Origin: Pseudonocardia sp. N23
Lineage (GTDB): Bacteria; Actinomycetota; Actinomycetes; Mycobacteriales; Pseudonocardiaceae
Direction: 5' to 3'
Assembly (NCBI RefSeq): GCF_002583555.1
Contig: NZ_BEGX01000009.1
Location: 1 to 64,000 of the forward strand
DNA: 64,000 nt
The notes under the pieces are model-generated. The model saw only the letters and a list, made by a program, of their open reading frames with translations, searched no databases and was not told the origin of the DNA. The first letter of the stretch is position 1, and each line of letters starts with the position of its first letter. Position numbers and translations under genes: made by a program. Of the stretch, positions 45,756-52,983 are shown piece after piece.

Positions 45756-46518
45756 CCGCGTCGCCGTCGTCACCGGCGCGACCCGCGGGATCGGGCAGGC
45801 GACGGCGTACGCGCTGGCCCGCGACGGGTTCGCCGTCGTCGTCACGGCGCGCGAGGTCGACCGGCTCGCCGCGACGGTCGACGGGCTGCGCGGCCTGGGC
45901 GCCACGATGGAGGCGGTGGCCTGCGAGGTGTCCGACGAGGCCTCGGTCGCCGCGCTGGCCACGGTCGCGGACGGGCTCGGGCAGGTGCACACCGTCGTCG
46001 CCAACGCGGGGGTGCCCGGCCCGGTCGCGCCGCTGCGCGACGTCACGCTCGCGCAGTGGCGGGACTGCCTCGCGACGAACCTCGACGGCGTGTTCCTGAC
46101 CTTCCGGGCGTTCCTCCCAGGGCTGACGGCGCGCCGGGCGGGGTCGTTGATCGCCGTGGGGTCGATGACGGGCAAGCGCCCGATGGCCGACCGTGGGCCG
46201 TACGCGGCGTCGAAGCTCGGGCTGATCGGGCTGGTCCGCACCCTCGCGACCGAGCTCGGCCCGTCGGGGGTGCGGGCGAACTGTGTGTGCCCCGGGCCGG
46301 TCGAGAGCGAGCGGCTCGACACCCTGGCGCGGCGCAACGCCGAGCGCGACGGCATCTCGCAGGAGCAGGCCCGGGCGGCGTTCACGGGGCTGTCGCCGAT
46401 GGGCCGGGCGGTGACCGCCGACGAGGTCGCCGCGATGTGCGCGTTCCTCGCCTCCGACGCAGCGGCCGGCATCACGGGTGAGGACGTCAACGTGAGCGCC
46501 GGCGCGGTCATGTACTGA
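45748..46518 (+). CDS. Short-chain dehydrogenase/reductase
   Basis: 256 residues, classical SDR. TGATRGIGQATA (TGxxxGxG, about 9-20), VVANAGVPG (NAG, about 82), the catalytic Ser in AVGSMTGKRP, and YAASKLGLIG (Tyr-x-x-x-Lys, about 152). NAD(H) or NADP(H)-dependent alcohol/ketone interconversion. In acetophenone/1-phenylethanol catabolism an SDR makes the ketone that a HyuAB-like carboxylase then carboxylates, so a secondary-alcohol dehydrogenase role fits the operon. Confidence 0.88.
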   Translation: MADRVAVVTGATRGIGQATAYALARDGFAVVVTAREVDRLAATVDGLRGLGATMEAVACEVSDEASVAALATVADGLGQVHTVVANAGVPGPVAPLRDVTLAQWRDCLATNLDGVFLTFRAFLPGLTARRAGSLIAVGSMTGKRPMADRGPYAASKLGLIGLVRTLATELGPSGVRANCVCPGPVESERLDTLARRNAERDGISQEQARAAFTGLSPMGRAVTADEVAAMCAFLASDAAAGITGEDVNVSAGAVMY

Positions 46519-46557
46519 CCCGGCTGCCGCCGAGCTCGACACAGCTGGCCGGACCGG

Positions 46558-46734
46558 ATGCGCGACGAATGGGGCGACGACAGGGGCGTCGCCGCCGCGG
46601 CCGGGCACCGCGCCGCGCTCGTCGACAACCTGGACCTGGAGTGGTCCGAGCTGGTCGAGTCCGACGTGTTCAACTCGAACAAGTGCTTCGCCGTCTACGC
46701 CGACGGCGCGGCCGCACCGGGAGGCGTCGCATGA
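46558..46734 (+). CDS. Hypothetical 58-residue protein or gene remnant
   Basis: Frame from ATG 46558: MRDEWGDDRGVAAAAGHRAALVDN... WSELVESDVFNSNKCFAVYADG. The composition is protein-like and its TGA overlaps the ATG of the broken dioxygenase (ATGA at 46731). I do not recognise the family. It may be the C-terminal end of a deleted gene, since the next gene is also decayed. Confidence 0.35.
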   Translation: MRDEWGDDRGVAAAAGHRAALVDNLDLEWSELVESDVFNSNKCFAVYADGAAAPGGVA

Positions 46735-47278
46735 GCCGGTCCGCAGTTCGCGTCTCCAAGCTCGGCTACGACGCCGCTGCGCCCGACCAAGCTCGGCCAC
46801 GTGGCCGCCTACGCCCCCGAGCTCGCCCCGATGCAGTCCATCTACCAGGACCTTCTCGGGTTCCGCTGGTCCGACACCGTCGGCGACTTCTTCGTCTTCC
46901 TGCGTTGCAACGCCGACCACCACGCCGCGAACTTCATGGCCAGCGCGAAGTTCTCCGGCATGCACCACGTCGCCTACGAGATGCGCGACCCGAACCACCT
47001 CATCGGCATGCTCGACCACCTGGCCAAGCACGGGTACCGGCTGCACTGGGGCCCGGGCCGGCACGGGCCGGGCCACAACCTCGTCACCTACCACCGCGAC
47101 CCCGACGGCAACGTCGTCGAGCTGTTCACCCAGATCGACGTCGTCCACGACGAGGCGAAGGGCTACGGGGAGCCGCGGCCGTGGCACGAGGAGTACCCGA
47201 TGTACCCGAGGACGTGAGGTCGACCTCGCCACCGTCAACCAGTGGGGCCCGATCGACCCGCCCTCGCTCGACCACTGA
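46731..47278 (+). pseudogene. Broken vicinal-oxygen-chelate extradiol dioxygenase
   Basis: ATG 46731 opens with VRVSKLGYDAA, the usual start of a two-domain catechol 2,3-dioxygenase-like protein. After 10 codons the frame changes to RPTKLGHVAAYAPELAPMQSIYQDLLGF (46777 on), the start of the second domain. That domain then reads well, with HHVAYEMRDPNHL and HNLVTYHRDPDGNVVELF holding metal ligands. Near 47215 the frame breaks again: the expected tail VDLATVNQWGPIDPPSLDH follows in another frame. So nearly all of domain 1 is deleted and two frameshifts are present. A start at GTG 46801 would give a lone 138-residue domain. Confidence 0.72.
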
Positions 47279-47290
47279 CCCCTGTGAGTG

Positions 47291-47308
47291 GGAGCGCGAC
47301 GCTCCTTT
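47291..47308 (+). terminator. Hairpin with short T-run after the broken dioxygenase
   Basis: GGAGCG, CGA loop, CGCTCC (47291-47305), then TTT. It is preceded by CCTGTGAGTGG, which matches the flank of the 40-bp palindromic repeats, so it may be a relative of that family. Confidence 0.45.
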
Positions 47309-47409
47309 GACACGTCCGGCGCGCCGTGCGCTCCCCGGCGGGCGCTTCCGGCGCGGTCCTCGCACGGGTGCACCGGCCGTTCCTCGGTGGTCCGGACACC
47401 CCGTCGGAC

Positions 47410-47437
47410 CCGTCCGAATGACCGGTCATTCGGACGG
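47410..47437. promoter_or_regulatory. Perfect 28-bp palindrome upstream of the sulfur operon
   Basis: Arm CCGTCCGAATGACC followed by its exact reverse complement. It ends 42 bp before a TTGACA at 47480, the best promoter in the region. The core AATGACCGGTCATT has the shape of a TetR-family operator. No regulator gene is adjacent, so the protein is unknown. The hairpin potential is also high. Confidence 0.6.
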
Positions 47438-47479
47438 TCCCGAACGGCTGCGGCGCAGGCCACATCGTCGCTGATCGTC

Positions 47480-47509
47480 TTGACACGGCCGCCTCCCGGC
47501 GCGTTCAGT
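47480..47509 (+). promoter_or_regulatory. Predicted promoter of the riboswitch/SolA operon
   Basis: Consensus TTGACA at 47480-47485, an 18-bp spacer and TTCAGT at 47504-47509. The -10 is weak, but the predicted start, about 47516, coincides with the first base of the riboswitch P1 helix. Confidence 0.45.
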
Positions 47510-47513
47510 TGAA

Positions 47514-47606
47514 CCGTCCATCCAGAGCGGCCGAGAGACCGGGCTCGTCGACGCCGCAGCAACCACGCGTTCCACGCGGGGTGCTACCGCCCGGATCGAT
47601 GGGAGA
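47514..47606 (+). ncRNA. SAM-I-superfamily riboswitch (S-box-like)
   Basis: Conserved S-box landmarks occur in order: ATCCAGAGCGG (47521-), GAGAGAC, CGACGCCGCAGCAACC (47550-) and GGGTGCTA (47579-). P1 is TCCATC (47517-47522) with GATGGG (47598-47603). P2 is GCGGC with GCCGC. P3 is a CGCG/CGCG hairpin (ACGCGTTCCACGCG). CCGGG in the P2 loop can pair with CCCGG (47590-47594), the expected pseudoknot. A P4 helix seems absent, so it may be a SAM-IV or SAM-I/IV-like form. It senses S-adenosylmethionine and represses when bound. The P1 3' strand overlaps the GGGAG used by the leader peptide. Confidence 0.8.
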
Positions 47607-47611
47607 CCGTG

Positions 47612-47728
47612 GTGCACCGAGCGTGCCTGCCCGCTGCCGGGCCCGAACGCGGCCATTGGAACGGCGGCCACTGGACCAAGCGTCGTCATCTCGACCTGGG
47701 CCGGCTGCACGCCACCCTCTGTCGCTGA
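47612..47728 (+). CDS. Short leader peptide of the sulfur operon
   Basis: 38 residues from GTG 47612, ending WTKRRHLDLGRLHATLCR. The pattern RRH-(L/V)-DL-x-R-(L/V)-x-(A/S)-x-LCR is that of actinobacterial leader peptides found before sulfur-assimilation genes, where ribosome stalling on the Cys codon controls the downstream operon. GGGAG (47601-47605), the ribosome binding site, lies inside the riboswitch P1 helix. A hairpin follows at 47787-47810. A role as attenuator is inferred from the family. Confidence 0.7.
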   Translation: MHRACLPAAGPERGHWNGGHWTKRRHLDLGRLHATLCR

Positions 47729-47786
47729 CCGACCCCGCCCGGCCCTCCCGCACACGCCCGAACCGGTCCCGCCCCGCACCGCTCCC

Positions 47787-47810
47787 CCCGCCGGGCACGG
47801 TCCCGGTGGG
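47787..47810 (+). terminator. Attenuator-type hairpin before solA
   Basis: CCCGCCGGG, loop CACGGT, CCCGGTGGG: nine pairs including one G-U. It lies 58 bases after the leader stop and 70 before the SolA start. There is no U-tract. It could be the structure released or formed by ribosome stalling in the leader peptide. Confidence 0.45.
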
Positions 47811-47880
47811 CGCACCTGCGCACGGACCCGCGCGACCGCATGTCCGGAAAGCACCCGTCGGCCCACGTCCCGGAGGCACC

Positions 47881-49062
47881 ATGTCCCGCACCGGTCCCAT
47901 CCCCGTTCCACGCCGGCCCGTCGGCGGACCGCGATCCGGGTGGCCGTCGTCGGAGGTCGACGTGGTCGTCGTCGGCGGCGGGGTCGTCGGGGCCGCCGCG
48001 GCGTGGCAGCTCGCCGCCCGCGGCCGCGAGGTCCTGCTGCTCGACCGCTTCGGCCCCGGGCACACCCATGGCGCCTCGCACGGCACGAGCCGTATCTACC
48101 GCCAGACCTACACCGCGGAGCCCTACGTCCGGCTCGCCGTCGAGGCCTACGACCTGTGGCGATGTCTCGAGGACGTCACCGGTGCATCGTTGCTGCAGAT
48201 CACCGGCGGCGTCGACCACGGCGACCGGACGTCGACGACCGCGCTCGCCGCGGCGCTCACCGCGCACGGCATCGCCCACTCCTGGCTCGACCCGCGGGAG
48301 GCGGAGACCCGATGGCCGGGGATGCGGTTCACCGGCCCGGTGCTGCTGCAGCCCGACCGGTCGGGCCGGCTGCACGCCGACCAGGCCGTCGCCGCCCTGA
48401 CCGCGGCCGCCGCCGGGCACGGCGCGGTCCTGCGCCACCACAACCGGGTCGAGCGGCTGGTCGTCCGCGGCGACGACCGCGTCGACGTCGAGTCCGCCGG
48501 CGGCCGCATCCGGGCGCGGCGCGTCGTCGTCGCCGCGGGGGCCTGGTCGGCGGGTCTGCTCGCCGGGCTGGTCGAGCTGCCGCCATTGCGGGTCACCCAG
48601 GAGCAGCCCGCGCACTTCCCGCTGCTCGGCTCCGACCCGTGCCGGCCCGCCGACCCCGGCTGGCCGACGTTCGTCCACCACACTCCACCCGGGGACGGAT
48701 GGCCGTCCGGCGTGTACGGCCTCCCGGCACCGGGGCGGGGCGTGAAGGTCGGGTTCCACGGGGTGGGAGCCGAGTGCGATCCCGACCGCCGAACGTACGC
48801 CGCCGACCCAGTGCAGCTCGCCCGGCTCCAGGACTACGTCGCCAGGCACCTGCCGGGTCTCGACGCCGCCCGGCCCGACCCCGTGAGCTGCACCTACACC
48901 ACGACCCCGGACTCCGGGTTCTTCCTGCACACCCGCGGCCCGCTCGTCGTGGCCGCCGGCTTGTCGGGCCACGGCTTCAAGTTCGCCCCCGCGCTGGGCC
49001 GGGTGCTCACCGACCTCGCCGTCGGTGCCACCACCGGATCACCGCTCGCCGTCGCGGGCTGA
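47881..49062 (+). CDS. solA: SolA/MTOX-like FAD-dependent amine oxidase
   Basis: 393 residues from ATG 47881 (GGAGG five bases upstream). The FAD fold VDVVVVGGGVVGAAAAWQLAARG (about 22-44) is followed by GPGHTHGASHGTSRIYRQTYTAEPYVRLA, typical of monomeric sarcosine and N-methyltryptophan oxidases (covalent-flavin family). The C-terminus has CTYTTTPDSGFFLHTRGPLVVAAGLSGHGFKFAPALG; the usual covalent Cys position is CTYTTT. It oxidises an N-methyl or secondary amino acid to an imine and H2O2. In this operon the amine substrate is probably sulfur-containing. Confidence 0.85.
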   Translation: MSRTGPIPVPRRPVGGPRSGWPSSEVDVVVVGGGVVGAAAAWQLAARGREVLLLDRFGPGHTHGASHGTSRIYRQTYTAEPYVRLAVEAYDLWRCLEDVTGASLLQITGGVDHGDRTSTTALAAALTAHGIAHSWLDPREAETRWPGMRFTGPVLLQPDRSGRLHADQAVAALTAAAAGHGAVLRHHNRVERLVVRGDDRVDVESAGGRIRARRVVVAAGAWSAGLLAGLVELPPLRVTQEQPAHFPLLGSDPCRPADPGWPTFVHHTPPGDGWPSGVYGLPAPGRGVKVGFHGVGAECDPDRRTYAADPVQLARLQDYVARHLPGLDAARPDPVSCTYTTTPDSGFFLHTRGPLVVAAGLSGHGFKFAPALGRVLTDLAVGATTGSPLAVAG

Positions 49063-49090
49063 CCCCCACCACCACCCGAAGGACCGCCCG

Positions 49091-50182
49091 ATGCCCTCCC
49101 GACCCCTGCACCTCGCCGTCGACCTCGACGGCGACGGCGCCCACCCCGCATCCTGGCGCCGTGCCCGGCACGCACCCGACGCGCTGCTCACCGCGGCGCG
49201 CGTCGGACGTGTCGTCCGCGTCGCCGAGAACGCCGGGTTCACGCTGGCGACGTTCGAGGACTCCCCCGCCCCACCCGGCCGCGGGCCCGACCCGGCCGGA
49301 CGCATCGGCGCTGTGGAACGCGCCGCGTTCGCCGCGCCTCTGACCAGCGTCATCGCCCTCGCACCGGTGGTCTCGACGACGTACTCCGAGCCGTTCCACG
49401 TGGCCTCGCAGTTGGCGTCGCTCGACTTCGCGGCGGCGGGCCGGGCGGGCTGGGTGGTGTCGGCGACCGACGATGCCGCCGTCGCCGTCGCACTCGGCCG
49501 CCCGTTCGTCGCCGGCGGGGAGGACCTGCGCCGGGAGGCCCGCGACGCGGTCGCCGTCAACCGGGCGCTGTGGGACTCGTGGGAGGACGACGCCGTGGTC
49601 CGCGACGTCGCCACGGGCCGCTACCTCGACGTCGACAAGCTCCACCACCTCGACTTCGTCGGCGAGACGTACTCGGTGAAGGGCCCGGCGATCGTGCCGC
49701 GCCCGCCACAGGGCCAGCTCGTCGTGGTCGCACCGGAGGGGCTCGTTCCACCCGACCTGGTCGACGTCACGCTGGTCGCCGACCCGACCGTCGACGGTGT
49801 CGCCACCGCCGCGCGCCGGGTCGCGACGCCACGCGTGTTCGCCGAGGTCGAGGTCGTCCTCGACACCGCCGACGGCGACGCGGTCGACCGGCTCGCGGGC
49901 CTCGACGCCGCGACACCGTGGCCGCGGACCGAGCGGCTGCGCCACGTCGGCTCCGCCACCGCGCTCGTCGGCCTGCTCACCGACCTGGCACGCGTCGTCG
50001 ACGGGGTCCGGCTGCTCCCCCTCGTCCTCGACGAGGAGCTGCCGGTCCTGTCGGCCCACGTGCTGCCGGCCCTGTTCCACGCCGGCGTCGCGACCAGGCC
50101 CGTCGCCGGGTCGGCGCTGCGCACGACACTCGGGCTGCCCCGCCCGGCCAACCGTTTCGCCACCCAGGAGGTTCCGGCGTGA
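49091..50182 (+). CDS. Luciferase-like flavin monooxygenase (LLM)
   Basis: 363 residues from ATG 49091. A bacterial-luciferase TIM barrel with LLTAARVGRVVRVAENAGFTLATFED, PLTSVIALAPVVSTTYSEPFHVASQLASLDFAAAGRAGWVVSA and VGETYSVKGPAIVPRPPQG. These correspond to the FMN-binding blocks of NtaA/SnaA-type monooxygenases, though the barrel is shorter. It uses FMNH2 made by a separate reductase to oxygenate or cleave a C-S or C-N bond. It is coupled by GTGA to the next gene, a longer LLM. Confidence 0.82.
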   Translation: MPSRPLHLAVDLDGDGAHPASWRRARHAPDALLTAARVGRVVRVAENAGFTLATFEDSPAPPGRGPDPAGRIGAVERAAFAAPLTSVIALAPVVSTTYSEPFHVASQLASLDFAAAGRAGWVVSATDDAAVAVALGRPFVAGGEDLRREARDAVAVNRALWDSWEDDAVVRDVATGRYLDVDKLHHLDFVGETYSVKGPAIVPRPPQGQLVVVAPEGLVPPDLVDVTLVADPTVDGVATAARRVATPRVFAEVEVVLDTADGDAVDRLAGLDAATPWPRTERLRHVGSATALVGLLTDLARVVDGVRLLPLVLDEELPVLSAHVLPALFHAGVATRPVAGSALRTTLGLPRPANRFATQEVPA

Positions 50183-51561
50183 GTGCCCCCGCAGACGTCC
50201 CGTTCCCCGATGCGCAGGTCCATCTCGGGGTGTTCTTCCAGGGGGTGAACCACTGGACGATCTGGTCGGAACCCGAGAGCGGATCGCAGATCGACTTCGC
50301 GTCGTTCCGCCGGATGGTCACCACCGCCGAACGTGGGCTGTTCGACGCGTTCTTCCTCGGTGAGGGGCTCCGGCTGCGCGAGTCGCGCGGACGCATCCAC
50401 GACCTGGACATCGCCGGACGGCCGGACGCGATCACCCAGCTCGCCGCGCTCGCGGCGCTCACGAGCCGGATCGGGCTCGTCGCCACCCAGAACACGACCT
50501 ACAACGAGCCCGCCGACCTGGCGCGGCGGCTCTCGGGCCTCGACCTGCTCTCGGGCGGGCGTGCGGGCTGGAACGTCGTGACCACCGACAACGCGTGGAC
50601 CGGGGAGAACTTCCGCCGCGGCGGCTACCTCGACCACGCCGACCGCTACGTCCGCGCCGAGCAGTTCCTGCACGTCGCGCGCGGGCTGTGGGACGGCTGG
50701 GACGACGGCGCCGCCGCATCCTCGGCCGACGCTCCCTCGTGGTCGCGCCCGGACTCGATCACCCCGGTCCTGGCGCGGACCTCGCAGTTCGCCGTCGACG
50801 CCGTCCCGCTGCTGCCCCGCAGCCCGCAGGGCCATCCGGTGATCTTCCAGGCCGGGGACTCCTCCGAGGGCCGCGACTTCGCCGCCCGCAACGCCGACGT
50901 GATCTTCTCGGCGCACGGTTCGGACTTCGACGATGCGCTCGCGTTCGCCACCGACGTCCGGGCGCGGCTGCGTGCGGCGGGCCGTCCGGACGGCGACGTC
51001 CGCATCCTGCCCGGCACCACGATCGTCATCGGCGACACGGGCTCCGACGCCGAGGAGAAGGCCCGCTGGCTCGCGCACCGGCAGGTCACCCCGGCGACGG
51101 CACTCGCGATCGCAAGCCAGGTGTGGGGGTTCGACCTGTCCGGCCGCGACCCCGACGGCCCGTTGCCGGCGGAGGACCCGGTCGTCGCCGAGTCGACCGG
51201 CGAGATGGGGTCGCGACGGTGGACCGACAAGCACGCGATCGTGGCCCGCTGGCGCGACGTCGCGGCCGCACAGAAGCTGTCGCTGCGCGAGACGGTGATC
51301 GAGCTGGAGCCGCGCCGCGGGCACGTCGGTACCGCAGCAGGGCTGGCCGAGAAGTTCGCCCGCTGGGTGCGCCACGGCGCCGTCGACGGGTTCAACGTCT
51401 CCCCGTACTTCACTCCCGACGGGCTCGACGACATCGTCGACGAGCTGGTCCCACAGCTACAGGAACGCGGTGTGTACCGCCACGCCTACGAGGGGGCGAC
51501 GCTGCGCGAGCACCTCGGGTTGCGGGCGCCGCTGACCCGACGGGACCGACGGCCGGCCTGA
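50179..51561 (+). CDS. NtaA/SnaA/DszA/YxeK-type FMNH2-dependent monooxygenase
   Basis: 460 residues, GTG 50179 with AGGAGG nearby. LGVFFQGVNHWTIWSEPESGSQIDFASF, RIGLVATQNTTYNEPADLARRLSGLDLLSGGRAGWNVVTT and GHPVIFQAGDSSEGRDFAARNADVIFSAH are signatures of the NtaA/DszA branch. That branch cleaves C-S bonds in dibenzothiophene sulfone and S-modified cysteines, or C-N bonds in nitrilotriacetate. It shares the operon with SolA under the SAM riboswitch. No flavin reductase gene is in the window. Confidence 0.87.
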   Translation: MSAPADVPFPDAQVHLGVFFQGVNHWTIWSEPESGSQIDFASFRRMVTTAERGLFDAFFLGEGLRLRESRGRIHDLDIAGRPDAITQLAALAALTSRIGLVATQNTTYNEPADLARRLSGLDLLSGGRAGWNVVTTDNAWTGENFRRGGYLDHADRYVRAEQFLHVARGLWDGWDDGAAASSADAPSWSRPDSITPVLARTSQFAVDAVPLLPRSPQGHPVIFQAGDSSEGRDFAARNADVIFSAHGSDFDDALAFATDVRARLRAAGRPDGDVRILPGTTIVIGDTGSDAEEKARWLAHRQVTPATALAIASQVWGFDLSGRDPDGPLPAEDPVVAESTGEMGSRRWTDKHAIVARWRDVAAAQKLSLRETVIELEPRRGHVGTAAGLAEKFARWVRHGAVDGFNVSPYFTPDGLDDIVDELVPQLQERGVYRHAYEGATLREHLGLRAPLTRRDRRPA

Positions 51562-51629
51562 ATGGTCCGAACAATTCCAGTGCATTTCTCGGAATCGGCG
51601 CCCGGGCGGGACGGGAGCCCTCTGCAACA

Positions 51630-51658
51630 TTGACACGAAGACGTCACGGAATTAGCGT
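51630..51658 (+). promoter_or_regulatory. Predicted promoter of the ABC/GNAT/LLM operon
   Basis: Consensus TTGACA (51630-51635), a 17-bp spacer and TAGCGT (51653-51658, TAnnnT). The predicted start, about 51665, gives a leader of about 320 nt before the permease, holding the leader peptide and a hairpin. Confidence 0.55.
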
Positions 51659-51750
51659 TCACACATACGAGTGACGTGACCGCGACAATGTGGGACCTTC
51701 TCGACTCGATGCCCCGGACACCGGGGCCGGACCAGGACGACGGTGACCCG

Positions 51751-51879
51751 ATGACTACTCCGAACTGCGCGAACGTGCAGTGGCGGCGTGTCGGTCGTGT
51801 CGTCCGGCGCAGCCGCAGGCACGTCGACCTCCACCGGGTCGACAGCGCGCTCTGTCGCCTCCCGCAACAGTCCCGCTGA
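51751..51879 (+). CDS. Cysteine-type attenuation leader peptide
   Basis: 42 residues from ATG 51751: MTTPNCANVQWRR, then RRSRRHVDLHRVDSALCRLPQQSR. The core RRHVDLHRVDSALCR is the recurrent motif of actinobacterial sulfur leader peptides. It closely parallels the one before solA. An alternative longer start is GTG 51676. Cys codons at two places would make it sensitive to charged tRNA-Cys supply. Confidence 0.72.
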   Translation: MTTPNCANVQWRRVGRVVRRSRRHVDLHRVDSALCRLPQQSR

Positions 51880-51928
51880 CCGGCCGGCAATTCGCCCGGC
51901 CGAACCACGTCCCGACAGCACGCTGATT

Positions 51929-51949
51929 CCCGGGAATTGCATTCCCGGG
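51929..51949 (+). terminator. Attenuator hairpin after the leader peptide
   Basis: CCCGGGAAT, loop TGC, ATTCCCGGG: a perfect nine-pair stem 50 bases after the leader stop and 36 before the permease ATG. A second hairpin, CGGCCGG with CCGGCCG, lies just upstream (51881-51902). Together they make a plausible terminator/antiterminator region. Apart from the promoter, leader and these hairpins the 423-bp gap shows nothing. Confidence 0.6.
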
Positions 51950-51984
51950 TCTCCGCGCGCCCATTTCCCTGGAGTCCACCGCCC

Positions 51985-52983
51985 ATGGGCGACACCGACG
52001 AAACCTCCCGCCCGGGGGTCACCCTCGTGCGCGCCGACGAGCCCGTCACTCCTCCCGGCGGGCCACGGCCCGACGCGGCAGAACGCGTCGTCCCGCTGCG
52101 CCGTCCCGGCCGGTGGATCGCGACCGTCGTGGTCCTGGTCGTGTTCGCCCAGATCGTGCACGGGCTGATCACCAACCCGTTCTTCCAGTGGGACCGGTTC
52201 GGCTACTGGTTCGTGCGCCCGGTCGTCCTCGAGGGCCTGCTCATCACGCTGAAGGTCACGGCCCTCGCCGGGGTGTTCGGCCTGCTCGGCGGGGTCGTCC
52301 TCGCGCTGTGCCGGCTCTCGCGCAGCCCCGTCCTGCAGTCGATGAGCTGGATCTACATCTGGCTGTTCCGGTCGGTCCCGCTGATCGTGCTGCTGCTGTT
52401 CCTCTACAACTTCAGTGCGCTCTACCCGACGCTGGGCCTCGGGATCCCGTTCGGCCCGACGTTCGTCGAGTTCAACGAGTCGGCCCTGGCCACCGAGATC
52501 GTCATCGCGGTCGTCGGGCTCGGTCTCAACGAGTCCGCCTACGCCGCCGAGGTCGTCCGCGGCGGGATCCTGTCGGTCGACCACGGCCAGCACGAGGCGG
52601 CCGCGGCGCTGGGCCTGCCGCGCCGTTACCAGTTCCGGCGCATCGTCGCGCCACAGGCTCTGAGATCGATCGTGCCCAACTACGTCAACCAGCTGATCAA
52701 CCTGATCAAGGCGACCTCGCTCGTGTTCTACGTGTCGCTGCTCGACCTGTTCGGGCAGGTGCAGAGCCTCGGCAGCACCTACCCCGGCGACATCGTCCCG
52801 CTGCTGATCGTCGCGACCGTCTGGTACGTGATCCTCACCAGCCTCGTCTCGGTCGTGCAGTACTACGTCGAGCGCTACTTCGCGCGCGGCGCGGTCCGGA
52901 CGATGCCGCTCACCCCCCTCCAGAAGCTGCGGGCCGGCATCGCCGAGCTGCGCGGCCGGATCGCCGCAGGAGCCGTGCGATGA
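51985..52983 (+). CDS. Polar amino acid ABC transporter permease
   Basis: 332 residues from ATG 51985. A His/Glu/Gln-type permease (TcyB/YxeN-like) with a helix at about 40-60 and LEGLLITLKVTALAGVFGLLGGVVLALCRLS. The EAA loop is EAAAALGLPRRYQFRRIVAPQALRSIVPNYVNQLINLIKATSL. It has an unusually long basic N-terminal extension. A single permease suggests a homodimer. Overlaps the ATPase by ATGA. Confidence 0.9.
   Translation: MGDTDETSRPGVTLVRADEPVTPPGGPRPDAAERVVPLRRPGRWIATVVVLVVFAQIVHGLITNPFFQWDRFGYWFVRPVVLEGLLITLKVTALAGVFGLLGGVVLALCRLSRSPVLQSMSWIYIWLFRSVPLIVLLLFLYNFSALYPTLGLGIPFGPTFVEFNESALATEIVIAVVGLGLNESAYAAEVVRGGILSVDHGQHEAAAALGLPRRYQFRRIVAPQALRSIVPNYVNQLINLIKATSLVFYVSLLDLFGQVQSLGSTYPGDIVPLLIVATVWYVILTSLVSVVQYYVERYFARGAVRTMPLTPLQKLRAGIAELRGRIAAGAVR

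Noticed and set aside
47288-47512. 74-residue frame between the broken dioxygenase and the riboswitch
   Set aside because: Spans a hairpin, the 28-bp palindrome and the promoter; no protein-like composition.
51676-51750. N-terminal extension of the second leader peptide (GTG 51676)
   Set aside because: Extra 25 residues carry no leader-peptide motif; ATG 51751 gives the usual short form, although the upstream start cannot be excluded.
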